Positions 9,464 to 18,879 are shown, counted from the stretch's first letter. The stretch: 64,000 bases of DNA from SFHK01 sp964554795 (GCA_964554795.1 CAZKQB010000001.1:1-64000); one strand, 5' to 3'. Notes: generated from the sequence alone by a model not told the origin. Translations and numbers: made by a program.

Positions 9464-9940
9464 ATGGCAATTCGCAGGATTCTGAAAGAGGGAGACGAAA
9501 CGCTTCGCAAGATCAGCCGTCCGGTACAGGAAATTGACAAGCGGACGAAGCAGCTGCTGGACGATATGGCCGAGACCATGTATGCCAACGACGGTGTCGG
9601 CCTTGCCGCGCCGCAGGTGGGCGTTTTGCGCCGGATGATCGTGGTCGACGTGAGAGAGAAGCGCGGGCGCGAGCTTTTCCAGCTTATCAATCCGGAGATC
9701 GTCGAAAGCGAGGGCAGCGTGGTAAATCCCGAGGGCTGCCTGAGTATTCCCGGTCGTCAGGGCATGGTGGAGCGACCGGAGCGCGTGGTTGTACACGCAC
9801 TGAACAAAAAGGGACAGAGACTCGAAATCGAGGCTACCGGCTTTTTGGCCATTGCGCTGTGCCACGAGATCGACCACCTGAACGGCATTCTGTATACGGA
9901 TAAGATGATCGAGGACGTTACCGGCAGAGAGGACGTGTGA
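9464..9940 (+). CDS. def: Peptide deformylase
   Basis: Metalloenzyme that removes the formyl group from the N-terminal methionine of nascent proteins. 158 aa. The three family motifs are present: GVGLAAPQVG, EGCLSIPG with metal ligand C92, and HEIDHLNG with ligands H134 and H138 and catalytic E135. TTTGGAGGAGAG precedes the ATG. It is paired with fmt, which adds the same formyl group, an almost universal bacterial pairing. Confidence 0.97.
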   Translation: MAIRRILKEGDETLRKISRPVQEIDKRTKQLLDDMAETMYANDGVGLAAPQVGVLRRMIVVDVREKRGRELFQLINPEIVESEGSVVNPEGCLSIPGRQGMVERPERVVVHALNKKGQRLEIEATGFLAIALCHEIDHLNGILYTDKMIEDVTGREDV

Positions 9941-9942
9941 GC

Positions 9943-10887
9943 ATGCGCGTGGTATTTATGGGTACGCCCGACTTTGCCGTGCCGTCTCTGCGCGCGCTTG
10001 AGAGCATGGAAGAGGTCGAAATCGTCGGCGTGTTTACACAGCCGGATCGTCCCGTCGGGAGAGGTCATAAGCTGGAAATGCCGCCGGTCAAGCGCGAGGC
10101 GTTGGATAACGGCCTGAACGTATTCCAGTTTGAACGCGTGCGCAAACAGGAAGGACTGGACAGGATGCGCGCGCTGAAGCCCGACCTTGTGGTCACGGCG
10201 GCGTTTGGGCAGATTCTCAGCAAAAAGCTCCTGGAAGTGCCACGCATGGGCACGATCAACGTGCATGCGTCTCTGCTTCCACGACACCGCGGCGCGGCGC
10301 CGATCAACTGGTGCCTGATTCAGGGCGAAGAGGTGACCGGCGTTACCACAATGCTGACCGACGCGGGTCTTGATACGGGCGATATGCTCTTGAAAAAGGA
10401 AGTTGAAATCGGTGAAAATGAGACGGCAGGCGAGCTGACCATGCGACTTGCGCAGGTCGGCGCAGAGCTGCTGACGGAGACCATTCGCCGTTATGCTGCA
10501 GGCGAAATTGCGCCGGAGAAGCAGAACGCGGACGAAATGACATACGAACCGCTTTTGATAAAGGAGCTTGGCAGGATCGCCTGGATGCAGGATGCGCGGG
10601 CGATTGCGAATCTTGTGCGCGGCGTGAATCCGTGGCCCGGCGCATATACGCCTACAGATGGCGGTACGCTCAAAATCTGGCTGGCGAAGCCGGATGATGA
10701 GAAAACCGATCAGGAGCCCGGCACGGTGATTCGCGCGAGTGCGAAGGAGGGGCTGTTTGTTGCATCCGGCAGCGGTACGGTGCTGGAGATTATTGAAATG
10801 CAGGCGCCCAACGCGAAGCGAATGAGTGCAAAAACTTATCTTTCCGGCAGAAAAATCGAAATTGGAACAAGGTTTGGTGAAAAATAA
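9943..10887 (+). CDS. fmt: Methionyl-tRNA formyltransferase
   Basis: Transfers a formyl group from 10-formyl-tetrahydrofolate to Met-tRNAfMet for initiation. 314 aa. N-terminal MRVVFMGTPDFAVPSLRAL and the folate-binding SLLPRHRGAAPINW block are typical, with the C-terminal OB-like domain starting near KTDQEPGTVIRASAKEG. A GTG at 9937 overlaps the def stop, but GAGAGGA at 9927-9933 is better spaced for the ATG at 9943. Its last base is the first base of the rsmB start codon. Confidence 0.95.
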   Translation: MRVVFMGTPDFAVPSLRALESMEEVEIVGVFTQPDRPVGRGHKLEMPPVKREALDNGLNVFQFERVRKQEGLDRMRALKPDLVVTAAFGQILSKKLLEVPRMGTINVHASLLPRHRGAAPINWCLIQGEEVTGVTTMLTDAGLDTGDMLLKKEVEIGENETAGELTMRLAQVGAELLTETIRRYAAGEIAPEKQNADEMTYEPLLIKELGRIAWMQDARAIANLVRGVNPWPGAYTPTDGGTLKIWLAKPDDEKTDQEPGTVIRASAKEGLFVASGSGTVLEIIEMQAPNAKRMSAKTYLSGRKIEIGTRFGEK

Positions 10888-13122
10888 TGGATAAAAAGAA
10901 CAGCGGAAAGCGCTTTGACGGAAAGCCGCGCAGCGACCGAAAGCCCTACGGTGAGAAGAAGAGCTTCGGCGATAAGTCCTACGGCGAGAAGAAGCCCTAC
11001 GGCGAAAAGAAGGGCTTCGGCGATAAGCCCTATGGCGAGAGGAAGCCCTACGGTGAGAAGAAGAGCTTCGGCGATAAGCCCTATGGCGAGAAGAAGCCCT
11101 ACGGCGCAAAGAAGAGCTTCGGCGATAAGTCCCATGGCGAGAGAAAGCCTTACGGCGAAAAGAAGAGCTTTGGCGATAAGCCCTACGGCGAGAAGANNNN
11201 NNNNNNNNNNNNNNNNNNNNNNNNNNNNNNNNNNNNNNNNNNNNNNNNNNNNNNNNNNNNNNNNNNNNNNNNNNNNNNNNNNNNNNNNNNNNNNNNAGCC
11301 CTACGGTGAGAAGAAGAGCTTCGGCGATAAGCCCTATGGCGAGAGAAAGCCTTACGGCGAAAAGAAGAGCTTCGGCGATAAGTCCTACGGCGAGAAGAAG
11401 CCCTACGGTGAGAAGAAGAGCTTCGGCGATAAGCCCTATGGCGAGAGAAAGCCCTACGGTGAGAAGAAGAGCTTTGGCGATAAGTCCTACGGCGAGAAGA
11501 AGAGCTTCGGCGATAAGCCCTATGGCGAGAGAAAGCCCTACGGCGAAAAGAAGAGCTTCGGCGATAAGCCCTACGGCGAGAAGAAGAGCTTCGGCGATAA
11601 GCCCTATGGCGAGAGAAAGCCTTACGGTGACCGAAAGCCTTATGGCGAGCGTATCAATGGAGATAAGGCCTTTCGTCCGCATGGCGATGTGAAACGCCCT
11701 TTCGTGGAAAGACCGGCGGAAGCAAACGGCGTGGCTTCTGAACGTCCGGTCGAGCAGGAAAACCGTATGCGTCCCGCATCTGTGCTGGATGCCCGTCGCG
11801 TTGCGCTGAATGCGCTGGCCGATGTAAACCGCGTGGACGCCTATGCTGCGCTGGCACTGGACAAGCGTCTGCGCGAAGCGAAGCTGTCCGGCGAGGACAG
11901 ACGACTGGCTACGTCCATTTTTTATGCGGCGGTAGAAAACCGGCTTCACATTCAGTATGTTCTGAAGGACTTTGTGAAAACGAAGCCTGAGCCAGTGGTG
12001 GAGGATATTCTGCACATTGCCTGCGCGCAGATTCTGTTTATGGATCGTATTCCGGCGCATGCTGCGGTGGACGAGGCCGTAAAGCAGACGCGTGCGTTTG
12101 GCCGCGAGGAGGCGGCGGGCTTTGTGAATGGCGTGCTCCGTTCGCTTTTGCGCGCCATCGAGGCGGATGAAATCCGTTATCCGGATACCGAGGCGGAACC
12201 AATCGAGTATCTGTCCGTCAAATATTCGATGCCGGAAAAGCTCGTCCGGCGACTGATTGACGCTTATGGCTTTGAAACTGCGGCGGAAATCGTGTCCTTC
12301 CGTCCTGCTGAAAGACTGGAAACGGTGCGCGCGAACATGATGCGCATGGATGACGCTACGTTTGAGGCGTTTATGACTCGCCGCGGCTGGCACTGGCGCA
12401 GGGGAACCGTGCCTGGCGCGTATCTGGTAGCGCAGGCAGGCAATCTGGCGAACGATCCGGACTATTTTTCCGGCGAGTTCTCAGTGCAGGGCGAAAGCTC
12501 AATGCTGGCGGCACGCGCCGTGGAGCCGCGTCCGGGCATGACCGTGCTGGATGCCTGTGCAGCTCCCGGAGGAAAGTCGGCGCTGATGTGTGAGATGATG
12601 CGCGGCACCGGTCGCGTGCATGCGTGGGATTTGCATGAGCATCGCGTGCAGCTGATCAAGGCTTCGGGCAAAAGGCTGCACTTGGATAATCTGCGCCCTG
12701 CGGAGCGCGACGCATCCGTGCGCCGCGAGGATATGGAGTGCCAGATGGATGCCGTGCTCGTCGATGCGCCCTGCTCGGGACTGGGCGTGATGACCGACAA
12801 GCCGGATCTCAAATACCGCGTAACCGACGAAAGCATCGAGTCGCTAAAGGCGGAGCAGAAGAAGATACTGGATGCCTGCTCGTTCTACGTGAAGGTGGGC
12901 GGTTTGCTGGTGTATTCCACCTGCTCGATCCTGCCGGAGGAGAACGAAAAGCAGGTAGAGGAATTCCTGCTGAACCATCCGGAGTTCAAGCTGGACGAGG
13001 GTGACGCATGGGTTCCGGAGAAACTGAAGCTGCGTTTCCGCAACGGCATACTGGCGCTTCTGCCCTGCCGGGACGGCGTGGAAGGATTTTTCATTGCGCG
13101 CATGCGGCGCGTGAGTCTGTGA
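10887..13122 (+). CDS. rsmB: 16S rRNA (cytosine-967-C5) methyltransferase RsmB with a repetitive basic N-terminal extension; contains assembly gap
   Basis: RsmB methylates C967 of 16S rRNA using S-adenosylmethionine. The core starts near ASVLDARRVALNALADV (about 11777) with a NusB-like RNA-binding domain, then the Rossmann methyltransferase: DACAAPGGKSALM (SAM site), DAPCSGLGVM and YSTCSILPEENE, holding the two catalytic cysteines. Before it lies a long extension made of 6/6/5-residue units KPYGEK-KSFGDK-PYGER with small changes, interrupted by 100 N at 11197-11296. The frame entering the gap differs from the frame leaving it, yet both read the same peptide repeat, so the shift comes from the arbitrary gap size, not from a mutation. 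The true repeat number is unknown. Confidence 0.9.
10941..11660 (+). repeat. In-frame tandem repeats (51-base and 33-base units) encoding KPYGEKKSFGDKPYGER
   Basis: A minisatellite inside rsmB. The main unit is 51 bases (17 codons); some copies are shortened to 33 bases (KSFGDKPYGER). Copies differ mainly at third codon positions and at K/R, P/S and Y/H, so the peptide is kept while the DNA drifts. The gap at 11197-11296 falls inside the array, as expected when short reads cannot span it. Confidence 0.95.
11197..11296. other. Assembly gap (100 N)
   Basis: Exactly 100 unknown bases, the conventional placeholder for a gap of unknown size. It lies within the rsmB repeat array. Confidence 0.99.
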
Positions 13123-14177
13123 TGAGTGAGAAGAAAGAACTGCTGAGCCTGACCTATGAGGAGCTTGAAGGCCTGATCACGGCGATGGGCGAGGGGAAAT
13201 TCCGGGCAAAGCAGGTTTTTGAGTGGCTGAAGCGAGGCGCAGAGTTTGACGAGATGACGAATCTCTCAAAGTCTCTGCGCGAGCGGCTTCGGGAAACCTG
13301 TCTGGCAAACCCTGTGAGCATTCACGAGAGTGTCACTTCAAGGCTGGACGGTACCGAAAAGTATCTTTATGAGCTGCCGGACGGCAACCTGATTGAGGGC
13401 GTACGAATGCGTTATCATTACGGCGATACGCTGTGCCTGTCAACGCAGGTGGGCTGCCGGATGGGCTGTGCGTTCTGCGCCTCTACGCTGGATGGCTGCG
13501 TGCGCTCGCTGACGCCGGGCGAGATGCTTGGACAGGTGATCGCTGTGAACCGGCGCATCGAGCCGGAGGGGACGCGCGTGCATAACATCGTTCTGATGGG
13601 CAGCGGCGAGCCGATGGATAACTACGATAACGTGGTCAAATTCCTGCGGCTCCTGAATGATCCGCGCGGGCTTGGGCTTTCGCTCAGAAACGTGTCTCTG
13701 TCCACCTGCGGGCTGGTGCCGAATATGAAGCGTTTTGCGGACGAGGGGCTGCCGGTCACGCTGTCGGTTTCATTACATGCGCCCAATGACGAGGTGCGCA
13801 AAAAGCTGATGCCCGTGGCGAAGGCCTATTCAATGGAGGCGCTTTTGTCTGCCTGCCGGCTGTATATTCAGAAGACGGGGCGGCGCGTGATTTTCGAATA
13901 CGCGCTGGTGCGCGGCGTAAATGCCGATCTTGCATGCGCAGATGAGCTGGCCGCAAGGCTGCGCGGTATGCAGTGTCACGTGAATTTGATTCCGCTTAAC
14001 GACGTGAAGGAGCGGAATCTGCTTGGGCCGACCGAGGAGATGATTTCGGCGTTCCAGAAGCGGCTGGAGGACAGGCATATTTCGGCCACGCGCCGCCGCG
14101 AAATGGGCGACGATATTCAGGGAGCGTGCGGACAGCTGCGCCGTTCCCGTCTTTCACAGGAATCATACGGAGGATGA
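13122..14177 (+). CDS. rlmN: Dual-specificity 23S rRNA/tRNA adenine-C2 methyltransferase RlmN
   Basis: Radical-SAM enzyme that methylates C2 of A2503 in 23S rRNA and A37 in some tRNAs. 351 aa. The [4Fe-4S] motif CRMGCAFC gives C112, C116 and C119. The conserved GSGEPMDNYDNV and the C-terminal cysteine C336 (GACGQLR), which carries the transient methyl group, are present. The ATG at 13122 shares its A with the rsmB stop. Cotranscribed with rsmB and the phosphatase gene. Confidence 0.96.
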   Translation: MSEKKELLSLTYEELEGLITAMGEGKFRAKQVFEWLKRGAEFDEMTNLSKSLRERLRETCLANPVSIHESVTSRLDGTEKYLYELPDGNLIEGVRMRYHYGDTLCLSTQVGCRMGCAFCASTLDGCVRSLTPGEMLGQVIAVNRRIEPEGTRVHNIVLMGSGEPMDNYDNVVKFLRLLNDPRGLGLSLRNVSLSTCGLVPNMKRFADEGLPVTLSVSLHAPNDEVRKKLMPVAKAYSMEALLSACRLYIQKTGRRVIFEYALVRGVNADLACADELAARLRGMQCHVNLIPLNDVKERNLLGPTEEMISAFQKRLEDRHISATRRREMGDDIQGACGQLRRSRLSQESYGG

Positions 14178-14179
14178 CT

Positions 14180-14905
14180 ATGAAGGTATACTGCGCGACC
14201 AACATCGGATGTGTGCGAACGCTGAACGAGGATTCCTATTACATGCCCGTGGACGGACAGAAATTCATGGCCGTCGCCGACGGCATGGGCGGGCACCGCG
14301 CCGGGGAAATCGCCAGCCGCATGGCGGTGCGCATTTTTTCCGAGATTCTTCAGCAGGAAAAGGCTCCTTCGCCAGAAAGACTGCGCTATGCGTTCAATAA
14401 GGCCAATCGGGACGTGTATCTGGAATCCGAGCGCGACAGCGCCAAGCGGGGCATGGGCACTACGATGACCGGGCTCTGGTTTGGCGACAATGACGTGCTT
14501 CTGGGACACGTGGGCGATAGCCGTGCCTATCGCCTGCGGAACGGGCGCATCGAGCGGCTGTCAAACGATCACTCCTATGTGGAGGAGCTGGTTCGAAGCG
14601 GCGTGATTACGCCGGAAATGGCGCTCAGCCATCCGCAGCGCAATGTGATTACGCGGTCAATTGGCCCGTGGCCGCGCGTAGAGGCGGATATTGCGAGCTT
14701 TGACGTACAGAAGGACGACGTTTGGCTTCTGTGTACGGACGGACTGACGCGTTATGCGCCCGACAGCGATCTGGAACTGGTGCTGAATTCGCCCAATCCG
14801 CGCAATGAGCAGGTTGGCGCGCTGATCAATGTTGCGCTTCAGCGGGGAGGAGCAGACAACATCACGGTGATGCTGGTTACCGGAGAGGGGGACACCAATG
14901 AATAA
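14180..14905 (+). CDS. prpC: PP2C-family serine/threonine protein phosphatase (PrpC/Stp)
   Basis: Metal-dependent phosphatase that reverses phosphorylation by the adjacent kinase PrkC. 241 aa. The N-terminus NIGCVRTLNEDSYY and the metal-binding blocks ADGMGGH, GDSRAYRL, CTDGLT and GGADNITVML are all present. The ATG at 14180 has GGAGG at 14169-14173; upstream in-frame starts lie inside rlmN without a ribosome site. It overlaps prkC by 8 bases. The rlmN-prpC-prkC-rsgA order is conserved in Firmicutes. Confidence 0.95.
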   Translation: MKVYCATNIGCVRTLNEDSYYMPVDGQKFMAVADGMGGHRAGEIASRMAVRIFSEILQQEKAPSPERLRYAFNKANRDVYLESERDSAKRGMGTTMTGLWFGDNDVLLGHVGDSRAYRLRNGRIERLSNDHSYVEELVRSGVITPEMALSHPQRNVITRSIGPWPRVEADIASFDVQKDDVWLLCTDGLTRYAPDSDLELVLNSPNPRNEQVGALINVALQRGGADNITVMLVTGEGDTNE

Positions 14906-16715
14906 GGTCGTCTCCGGTCGGTATCGCATTCTGGGTATCATCGGGACCGGCGGCATGGCAGTGGTATACCGCGCGTGGGATGAAATCAAAAAAAGCGAGG
15001 TAGCGCTCAAGGTTCTGCGTCCCGAATTTGAGGCGGACAGGGATTTTGTGCGCCGGTTTGATCACGAGGCAATCGCTGCGTCAAAGATGTCGCACGAAAA
15101 TATCGTGAAGATGTATGGCGTGGGAATCGATGGCGACATGCGCTATATCGTCATGGAGTACGTTGACGGCTCCACGCTCAAGGATATCATTCGCAGGGAA
15201 GGGCGGCTTGCGCCGACGAAGGCAGTGCGTTACGCGCTGAAGATTCTGGCGGCGCTTGATCATGCCCACAAAAACAATATCATTCACCGGGACATCAAGC
15301 CGCAGAACATCCTTGTTGATCGGAACGGCACCATAAAGGTGGCGGATTTCGGTATTGCGCGTCTGGTAAACGCGGCGACGGGGACGATCTCGGATACAAA
15401 GACGGCGCTTGGCTCCGTGCACTATGTGTCGCCCGAGCAGGCAAGCGGCGAGCATGCGGACGCGAAAAGCGATTTGTATTCACTGGGCGTGGTGCTTTAT
15501 GAAATGCTGACCGGCACCGTGCCCTTTGACGGTGAAACGGCGGTTGCCGTGGCGCTTAAGCAGGTGAAGGAGCGTCCGCGTAGCATGCGCTCGTATCATC
15601 GGGATATTTCCCGCGGGCTGGACGAGGTGGTACAGAAGGCGCTTGAAAAGAAGCCGGAGGAGCGCTATCAGACGGCGGCGGAAATGGCGCACGACCTGAA
15701 GCGCGCGCTGCGCATGCCGGGCGGCGGCTTCATTGCCGGCATGGACGAGGGCTACAATGGCGATTCCACGCCGGGCGCGTTCAGGCACTATATGCAGACG
15801 AAGGGATTAAACCTTCTGCTGGCGTTGCTTGCCTGCGTGACGGTGCTTGCGATTGTGTCCATCGGCGTTGTGAAGATTTCGGACATCCTGTACGGCGTAG
15901 ACATTCCGAACGTGACCGGCTACACGCAGGAAATGGCGGAGCAGATTCTGTACAACTACGAGCTGGAGCCCAACGTGATCGAGATTTACGATGATAACGT
16001 GACGGCCGGCGACGTTGTGATGCAGGTGCCGGATACGGGCGCGCGCGGGCGGCGCAACGATCATGTGGATATGTATGTGAGCCTGGGCTCCGTACCGGTC
16101 GAGCTGCCGAACACGGAGGGTATGGCGTTGGCCGAAGCGCGAAGCACACTGTCTCTGAGCGGCTTCGATCGGCTGAACGAGGAATACGTCGTCGTTTCTG
16201 ATAGGCCGGTGGATACGATTATTTCACAGGATCCCAATGATGGCACGGCGCAGCTGGGGCAGATCATCACGCTGAAAATCAACAGCGTGGAAATTCCGAC
16301 TCCACAGTTGATCGGCAAGCTGAGCAGCGATGCGGAAATGCAGCTGAACAGCGTGGGTCTGAAGCTGGGCGAGGTATCGACCGGTTATTCGCTGGATGAT
16401 CCGGCGGATACCGTTATTGTGCAATACCCGCTGGCAGGCACGCCGCTGGTGCGTGGCAGCAAGGTGAATATTACTGTTTCGCTTCCTAATCCCACGGTGT
16501 ACTACGCGAATTACACGGTGTTTGTGCCGCTGAAGATGAACGTGCGCGTGGAGATGACGACGCCGTCCGGTAGGACGGAGGAAATCTTCAACGATACGGT
16601 GAACGCAGACGAGCACATGGATTTTGAAATGAAGAGCGAGGAAGAGGGCGTGCACGTTGTTTCCGTCTATTTTGACGGAGAGCTGCATGAGAGCGAGAAC
16701 GTGGAGTTCAAATGA
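14898..16715 (+). CDS. prkC: Membrane serine/threonine protein kinase with PASTA domains (PrkC/PknB)
   Basis: Senses muropeptides or lipid II outside the cell and phosphorylates cytoplasmic targets. 605 aa. Kinase domain about 8-270: glycine loop GTGGMAVVY, ATP lysine K38, catalytic HRDIKPQN with D132, DFG (VADFGIARL) and APE-like SPEQAS. One membrane segment (LLLALLACVTVLAIVSIGVV) at about 302-321. Three extracellular PASTA repeats begin at VDIPNVTGYT, VELPNTEGMA and VEIPTPQLIG. The last 75 or so residues (from PTVYYANYTVFVP) form an extra beta-rich domain, described in findings. Confidence 0.96.
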   Translation: MNKVVSGRYRILGIIGTGGMAVVYRAWDEIKKSEVALKVLRPEFEADRDFVRRFDHEAIAASKMSHENIVKMYGVGIDGDMRYIVMEYVDGSTLKDIIRREGRLAPTKAVRYALKILAALDHAHKNNIIHRDIKPQNILVDRNGTIKVADFGIARLVNAATGTISDTKTALGSVHYVSPEQASGEHADAKSDLYSLGVVLYEMLTGTVPFDGETAVAVALKQVKERPRSMRSYHRDISRGLDEVVQKALEKKPEERYQTAAEMAHDLKRALRMPGGGFIAGMDEGYNGDSTPGAFRHYMQTKGLNLLLALLACVTVLAIVSIGVVKISDILYGVDIPNVTGYTQEMAEQILYNYELEPNVIEIYDDNVTAGDVVMQVPDTGARGRRNDHVDMYVSLGSVPVELPNTEGMALAEARSTLSLSGFDRLNEEYVVVSDRPVDTIISQDPNDGTAQLGQIITLKINSVEIPTPQLIGKLSSDAEMQLNSVGLKLGEVSTGYSLDDPADTVIVQYPLAGTPLVRGSKVNITVSLPNPTVYYANYTVFVPLKMNVRVEMTTPSGRTEEIFNDTVNADEHMDFEMKSEEEGVHVVSVYFDGELHESENVEFK

Positions 16716-17596
16716 TGAGCAGGGGAACGATACTGCGCGGAATCGGCGGATTCTATACGGTGCTGGACAAAGAAGGACGGTCGTATACGCTGCGCGCGCA
16801 GGGGAAAATCCGCAAGGAGCGGCTGACGCCGCTGGTAGGTGACGAGGTGGAATTCGCGCCCGGAGCGGATGGGGAGGATGGCTGGCTGACGGCTATCCTG
16901 CCGAGAAGAAATGCTTTCGTGCGTCCGGCAGTTGCCAATATCGACGAAATCATAATTGTGGCTGCCGCTGCGTCGCCCAAGGCAGATCCGCTTCTGGTTG
17001 ATCGCATGCTGATCGCCGCGCAGAAGGCAGGAGTAGCTGCCTGTGTGTGTGTGACAAAAAGTGATCTAGACGGCGAGGCTTCTGAATCGCTTCTGCGACA
17101 GTATGCGGGCGCAGGTGTCTTTGAGTCGTGCACATGTGTGCGGACGGGCGAGGGCGTGGAAGCGCTGAAAAACCATTTGCGTGGGAAGACGCATGCGTTT
17201 ACTGGGCAGTCCGGCGCAGGCAAGTCCAGCCTGATCAACGCGCTGTATGGCTTTGAGCTTGAAACGGGCGGCGTTTCACGCAAAATTGAGCGTGGAAAGC
17301 ACACAACCCGCCGCTGCGAGCTGATTCCGGTGGAGGGCGGCGGAAGGGTATTGGATACGCCGGGCTTCAGTCTTCTGGAAACGGAGTTGATTGAGCCACG
17401 CCTGCTCGAGGAGCAGTACGCCGAGTTTCGTCCCTATGCGGGTCAGTGTCGCTTTGTTCCGTGCTACCATGTGACCGAGCCGGATTGCGCTGTACTGCGC
17501 GCGCTTCGCGCCGGGGAAATCGCTTCCGAACGGTATGAACGATACCGGGAATTGCTGAACGAAATGAAGGAAAGGTGGAAAAACCGATATGATTAA
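16712..17596 (+). CDS. rsgA: Ribosome small subunit-dependent GTPase A
   Basis: Circularly permuted GTPase that checks late maturation of the 30S subunit. 294 aa. The N-terminal OB fold is followed by the permuted G motifs: G4 TKSD, then G1 GQSGAGKS at 165-172, then G3 DTPGFS. A C-terminal zinc site is formed by CRFVPCYHVTEPDC. The start overlaps the prkC stop (ATGATGA), with GTGGAG upstream. It overlaps rpe by 8 bases. Confidence 0.96.
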   Translation: MMSRGTILRGIGGFYTVLDKEGRSYTLRAQGKIRKERLTPLVGDEVEFAPGADGEDGWLTAILPRRNAFVRPAVANIDEIIIVAAAASPKADPLLVDRMLIAAQKAGVAACVCVTKSDLDGEASESLLRQYAGAGVFESCTCVRTGEGVEALKNHLRGKTHAFTGQSGAGKSSLINALYGFELETGGVSRKIERGKHTTRRCELIPVEGGGRVLDTPGFSLLETELIEPRLLEEQYAEFRPYAGQCRFVPCYHVTEPDCAVLRALRAGEIASERYERYRELLNEMKERWKNRYD

Positions 17597-18248
17597 AGTG
17601 GCTCCTTCGATGCTCGCGGCGGATTATATGCATTTGGATTCGGAAATCGATAAGGTCGTTGCATCCGGCGCGGATGTACTGCATTATGACGTGATGGACG
17701 GAACGTTTGTGCCGGGCATCACCTTTGGCCAGGGCATTCTGAAAATGGTTTCGAAAAAGCCCATTCCCATGGATGTGCATCTGATGATCGCAAACCCGAT
17801 CAAGCATGTGCGCGAGTTTGCTGAGGCCGGCGCAAGGTATATCACCGTGCATCAGGAAGCAGCGAATTTTGAACTGAAGGATACGCTGCGTGCGATTCGC
17901 GAGGCAGGGTGTCTGGCTGGCGTATCGGTGAAGCCGTTTACGTCGGTGGATGCGATTGCGGACGCACTTGGCGAGGTCGATCTGATTCTGATTATGACGG
18001 TTGAACCCGGCAAGGGCGGCCAGAAGCTGCTTCCGTTTACTGTGGATAAGGTGCGCCAGGTACGCGAAATGTGTAGGCGGGCGGGCGTGAACCCGGTGAT
18101 CGAGGTGGATGGCGGCGTGAATCTGGAAACCGCGCACCTCGTGACAGAGGCGGGCGCGCAGATGCTGGTGGCCGGCTCCGCCTTCTTCAAGGCGGCGGAT
18201 CCTGCCGAGTTTGTGAAGGCGCTTAAGGCTATGCCGCAGGCAGAGTAG
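17589..18248 (+). CDS. rpe: Ribulose-phosphate 3-epimerase
   Basis: Interconverts ribulose 5-phosphate and xylulose 5-phosphate in the pentose phosphate pathway. 219 aa TIM barrel. Family signatures are APSMLAADYMHLDSEI, HYDVMDGTFVPGITFG with metal-binding His and Asp, VHLMI, VEPGKGGQ and EVDGGVN. In many Firmicutes thiN (thiamine pyrophosphokinase) follows rsgA-rpe; here xpt follows instead. Confidence 0.96.
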   Translation: MIKVAPSMLAADYMHLDSEIDKVVASGADVLHYDVMDGTFVPGITFGQGILKMVSKKPIPMDVHLMIANPIKHVREFAEAGARYITVHQEAANFELKDTLRAIREAGCLAGVSVKPFTSVDAIADALGEVDLILIMTVEPGKGGQKLLPFTVDKVRQVREMCRRAGVNPVIEVDGGVNLETAHLVTEAGAQMLVAGSAFFKAADPAEFVKALKAMPQAE

Positions 18249-18288
18249 GTCAGCGGAACGATACTTGACAAAGAAGGAGAAAGCGGAC

Positions 18289-18879
18289 ATGGAAGCACTG
18301 AAGCAAAGGATTCGCCAGAGTGGACGCGCGCTAAACAGCCAGGTGCTGCTGGTGGACATGTTTCTGAACAATCAGGTGGACTGCGCTCTGATGGACGAAA
18401 TCGGTGCCGAATTCAAGCGCCTGTTTGAGGCGGAGGGCGTGACGAAGGTCGTTACTATCGAGTCCAGCGGCATTGCCCCGGCGGCCATGACGGCGCTTCG
18501 CATGGGAGCTCCGATGATCATTCTCAAAAAGGCGACGTCGGTTATCCTGTCCGACGGTATTTTGCAGACGGAGGTTTTCTCGTTTACGAAGCGTACCTCC
18601 TATCAGCTGACGCTGAAGACGGAGTTCATTCAGCCCGGCGATCGGGTGCTGCTGATCGATGATTTTCTGGCCAACGGCGAGGCGGCCATGGGCGCGTCCA
18701 AGCTGATTGAGCGCGCGGGCGGCAAGGTCGTAGGTATCGGCGCGGTAATCTCCAAAAACTTTCAGCCAGGCATGCAGCGCCTGAAGGAAGCGGGCTACAA
18801 TGTGAAGAGCTTGGCGGAAATTGTAAAGATGGGCGAGGGCTTTGTGGAATTTGCAGGCGATGAAGAGGAGAAGGCGTGA
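18289..18879 (+). CDS. xpt: Xanthine phosphoribosyltransferase
   Basis: Salvages xanthine to XMP using PRPP. 196 aa. The sequence follows the Gram-positive Xpt pattern throughout: MEALKQRIRQ, QVLLVDMFLNNQVD, VTIESSGIAPAAMTALRMG, the PRPP loop VLLIDDFLANGEA and the ending SLAEI. The start is ATG 18289 behind AAGGAGA at 18274-18280. No purine riboswitch fits in the 40-base gap before it, unlike the classic xpt operon. Its stop overlaps the next start. Confidence 0.93.
   Translation: MEALKQRIRQSGRALNSQVLLVDMFLNNQVDCALMDEIGAEFKRLFEAEGVTKVVTIESSGIAPAAMTALRMGAPMIILKKATSVILSDGILQTEVFSFTKRTSYQLTLKTEFIQPGDRVLLIDDFLANGEAAMGASKLIERAGGKVVGIGAVISKNFQPGMQRLKEAGYNVKSLAEIVKMGEGFVEFAGDEEEKA

Noticed and set aside
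10941..11660. Repeats taken as a possible CRISPR array
   Set aside because: There are no unique spacers; repeats are contiguous, in frame, and translated as one protein segment.
9757..12393. Very long minus-strand open frame opposite fmt and rsmB, with Leu/Ile/Ala-rich repeats that look membrane-like
   Set aside because: It is the mirror of the KPYGEKK repeats and of a GC-rich coding strand, lacks a ribosome site, and overlaps def, fmt and rsmB, which are clear.
18265..18270. TTGACA before xpt as a -35 box
   Set aside because: No -10 hexamer at 16-18 bases; the expected place is the xpt start codon itself.
18249..18288. Purine riboswitch upstream of xpt
   Set aside because: The gap is only 40 bases and holds no aptamer-like pairing, so xpt is just one gene in an operon.
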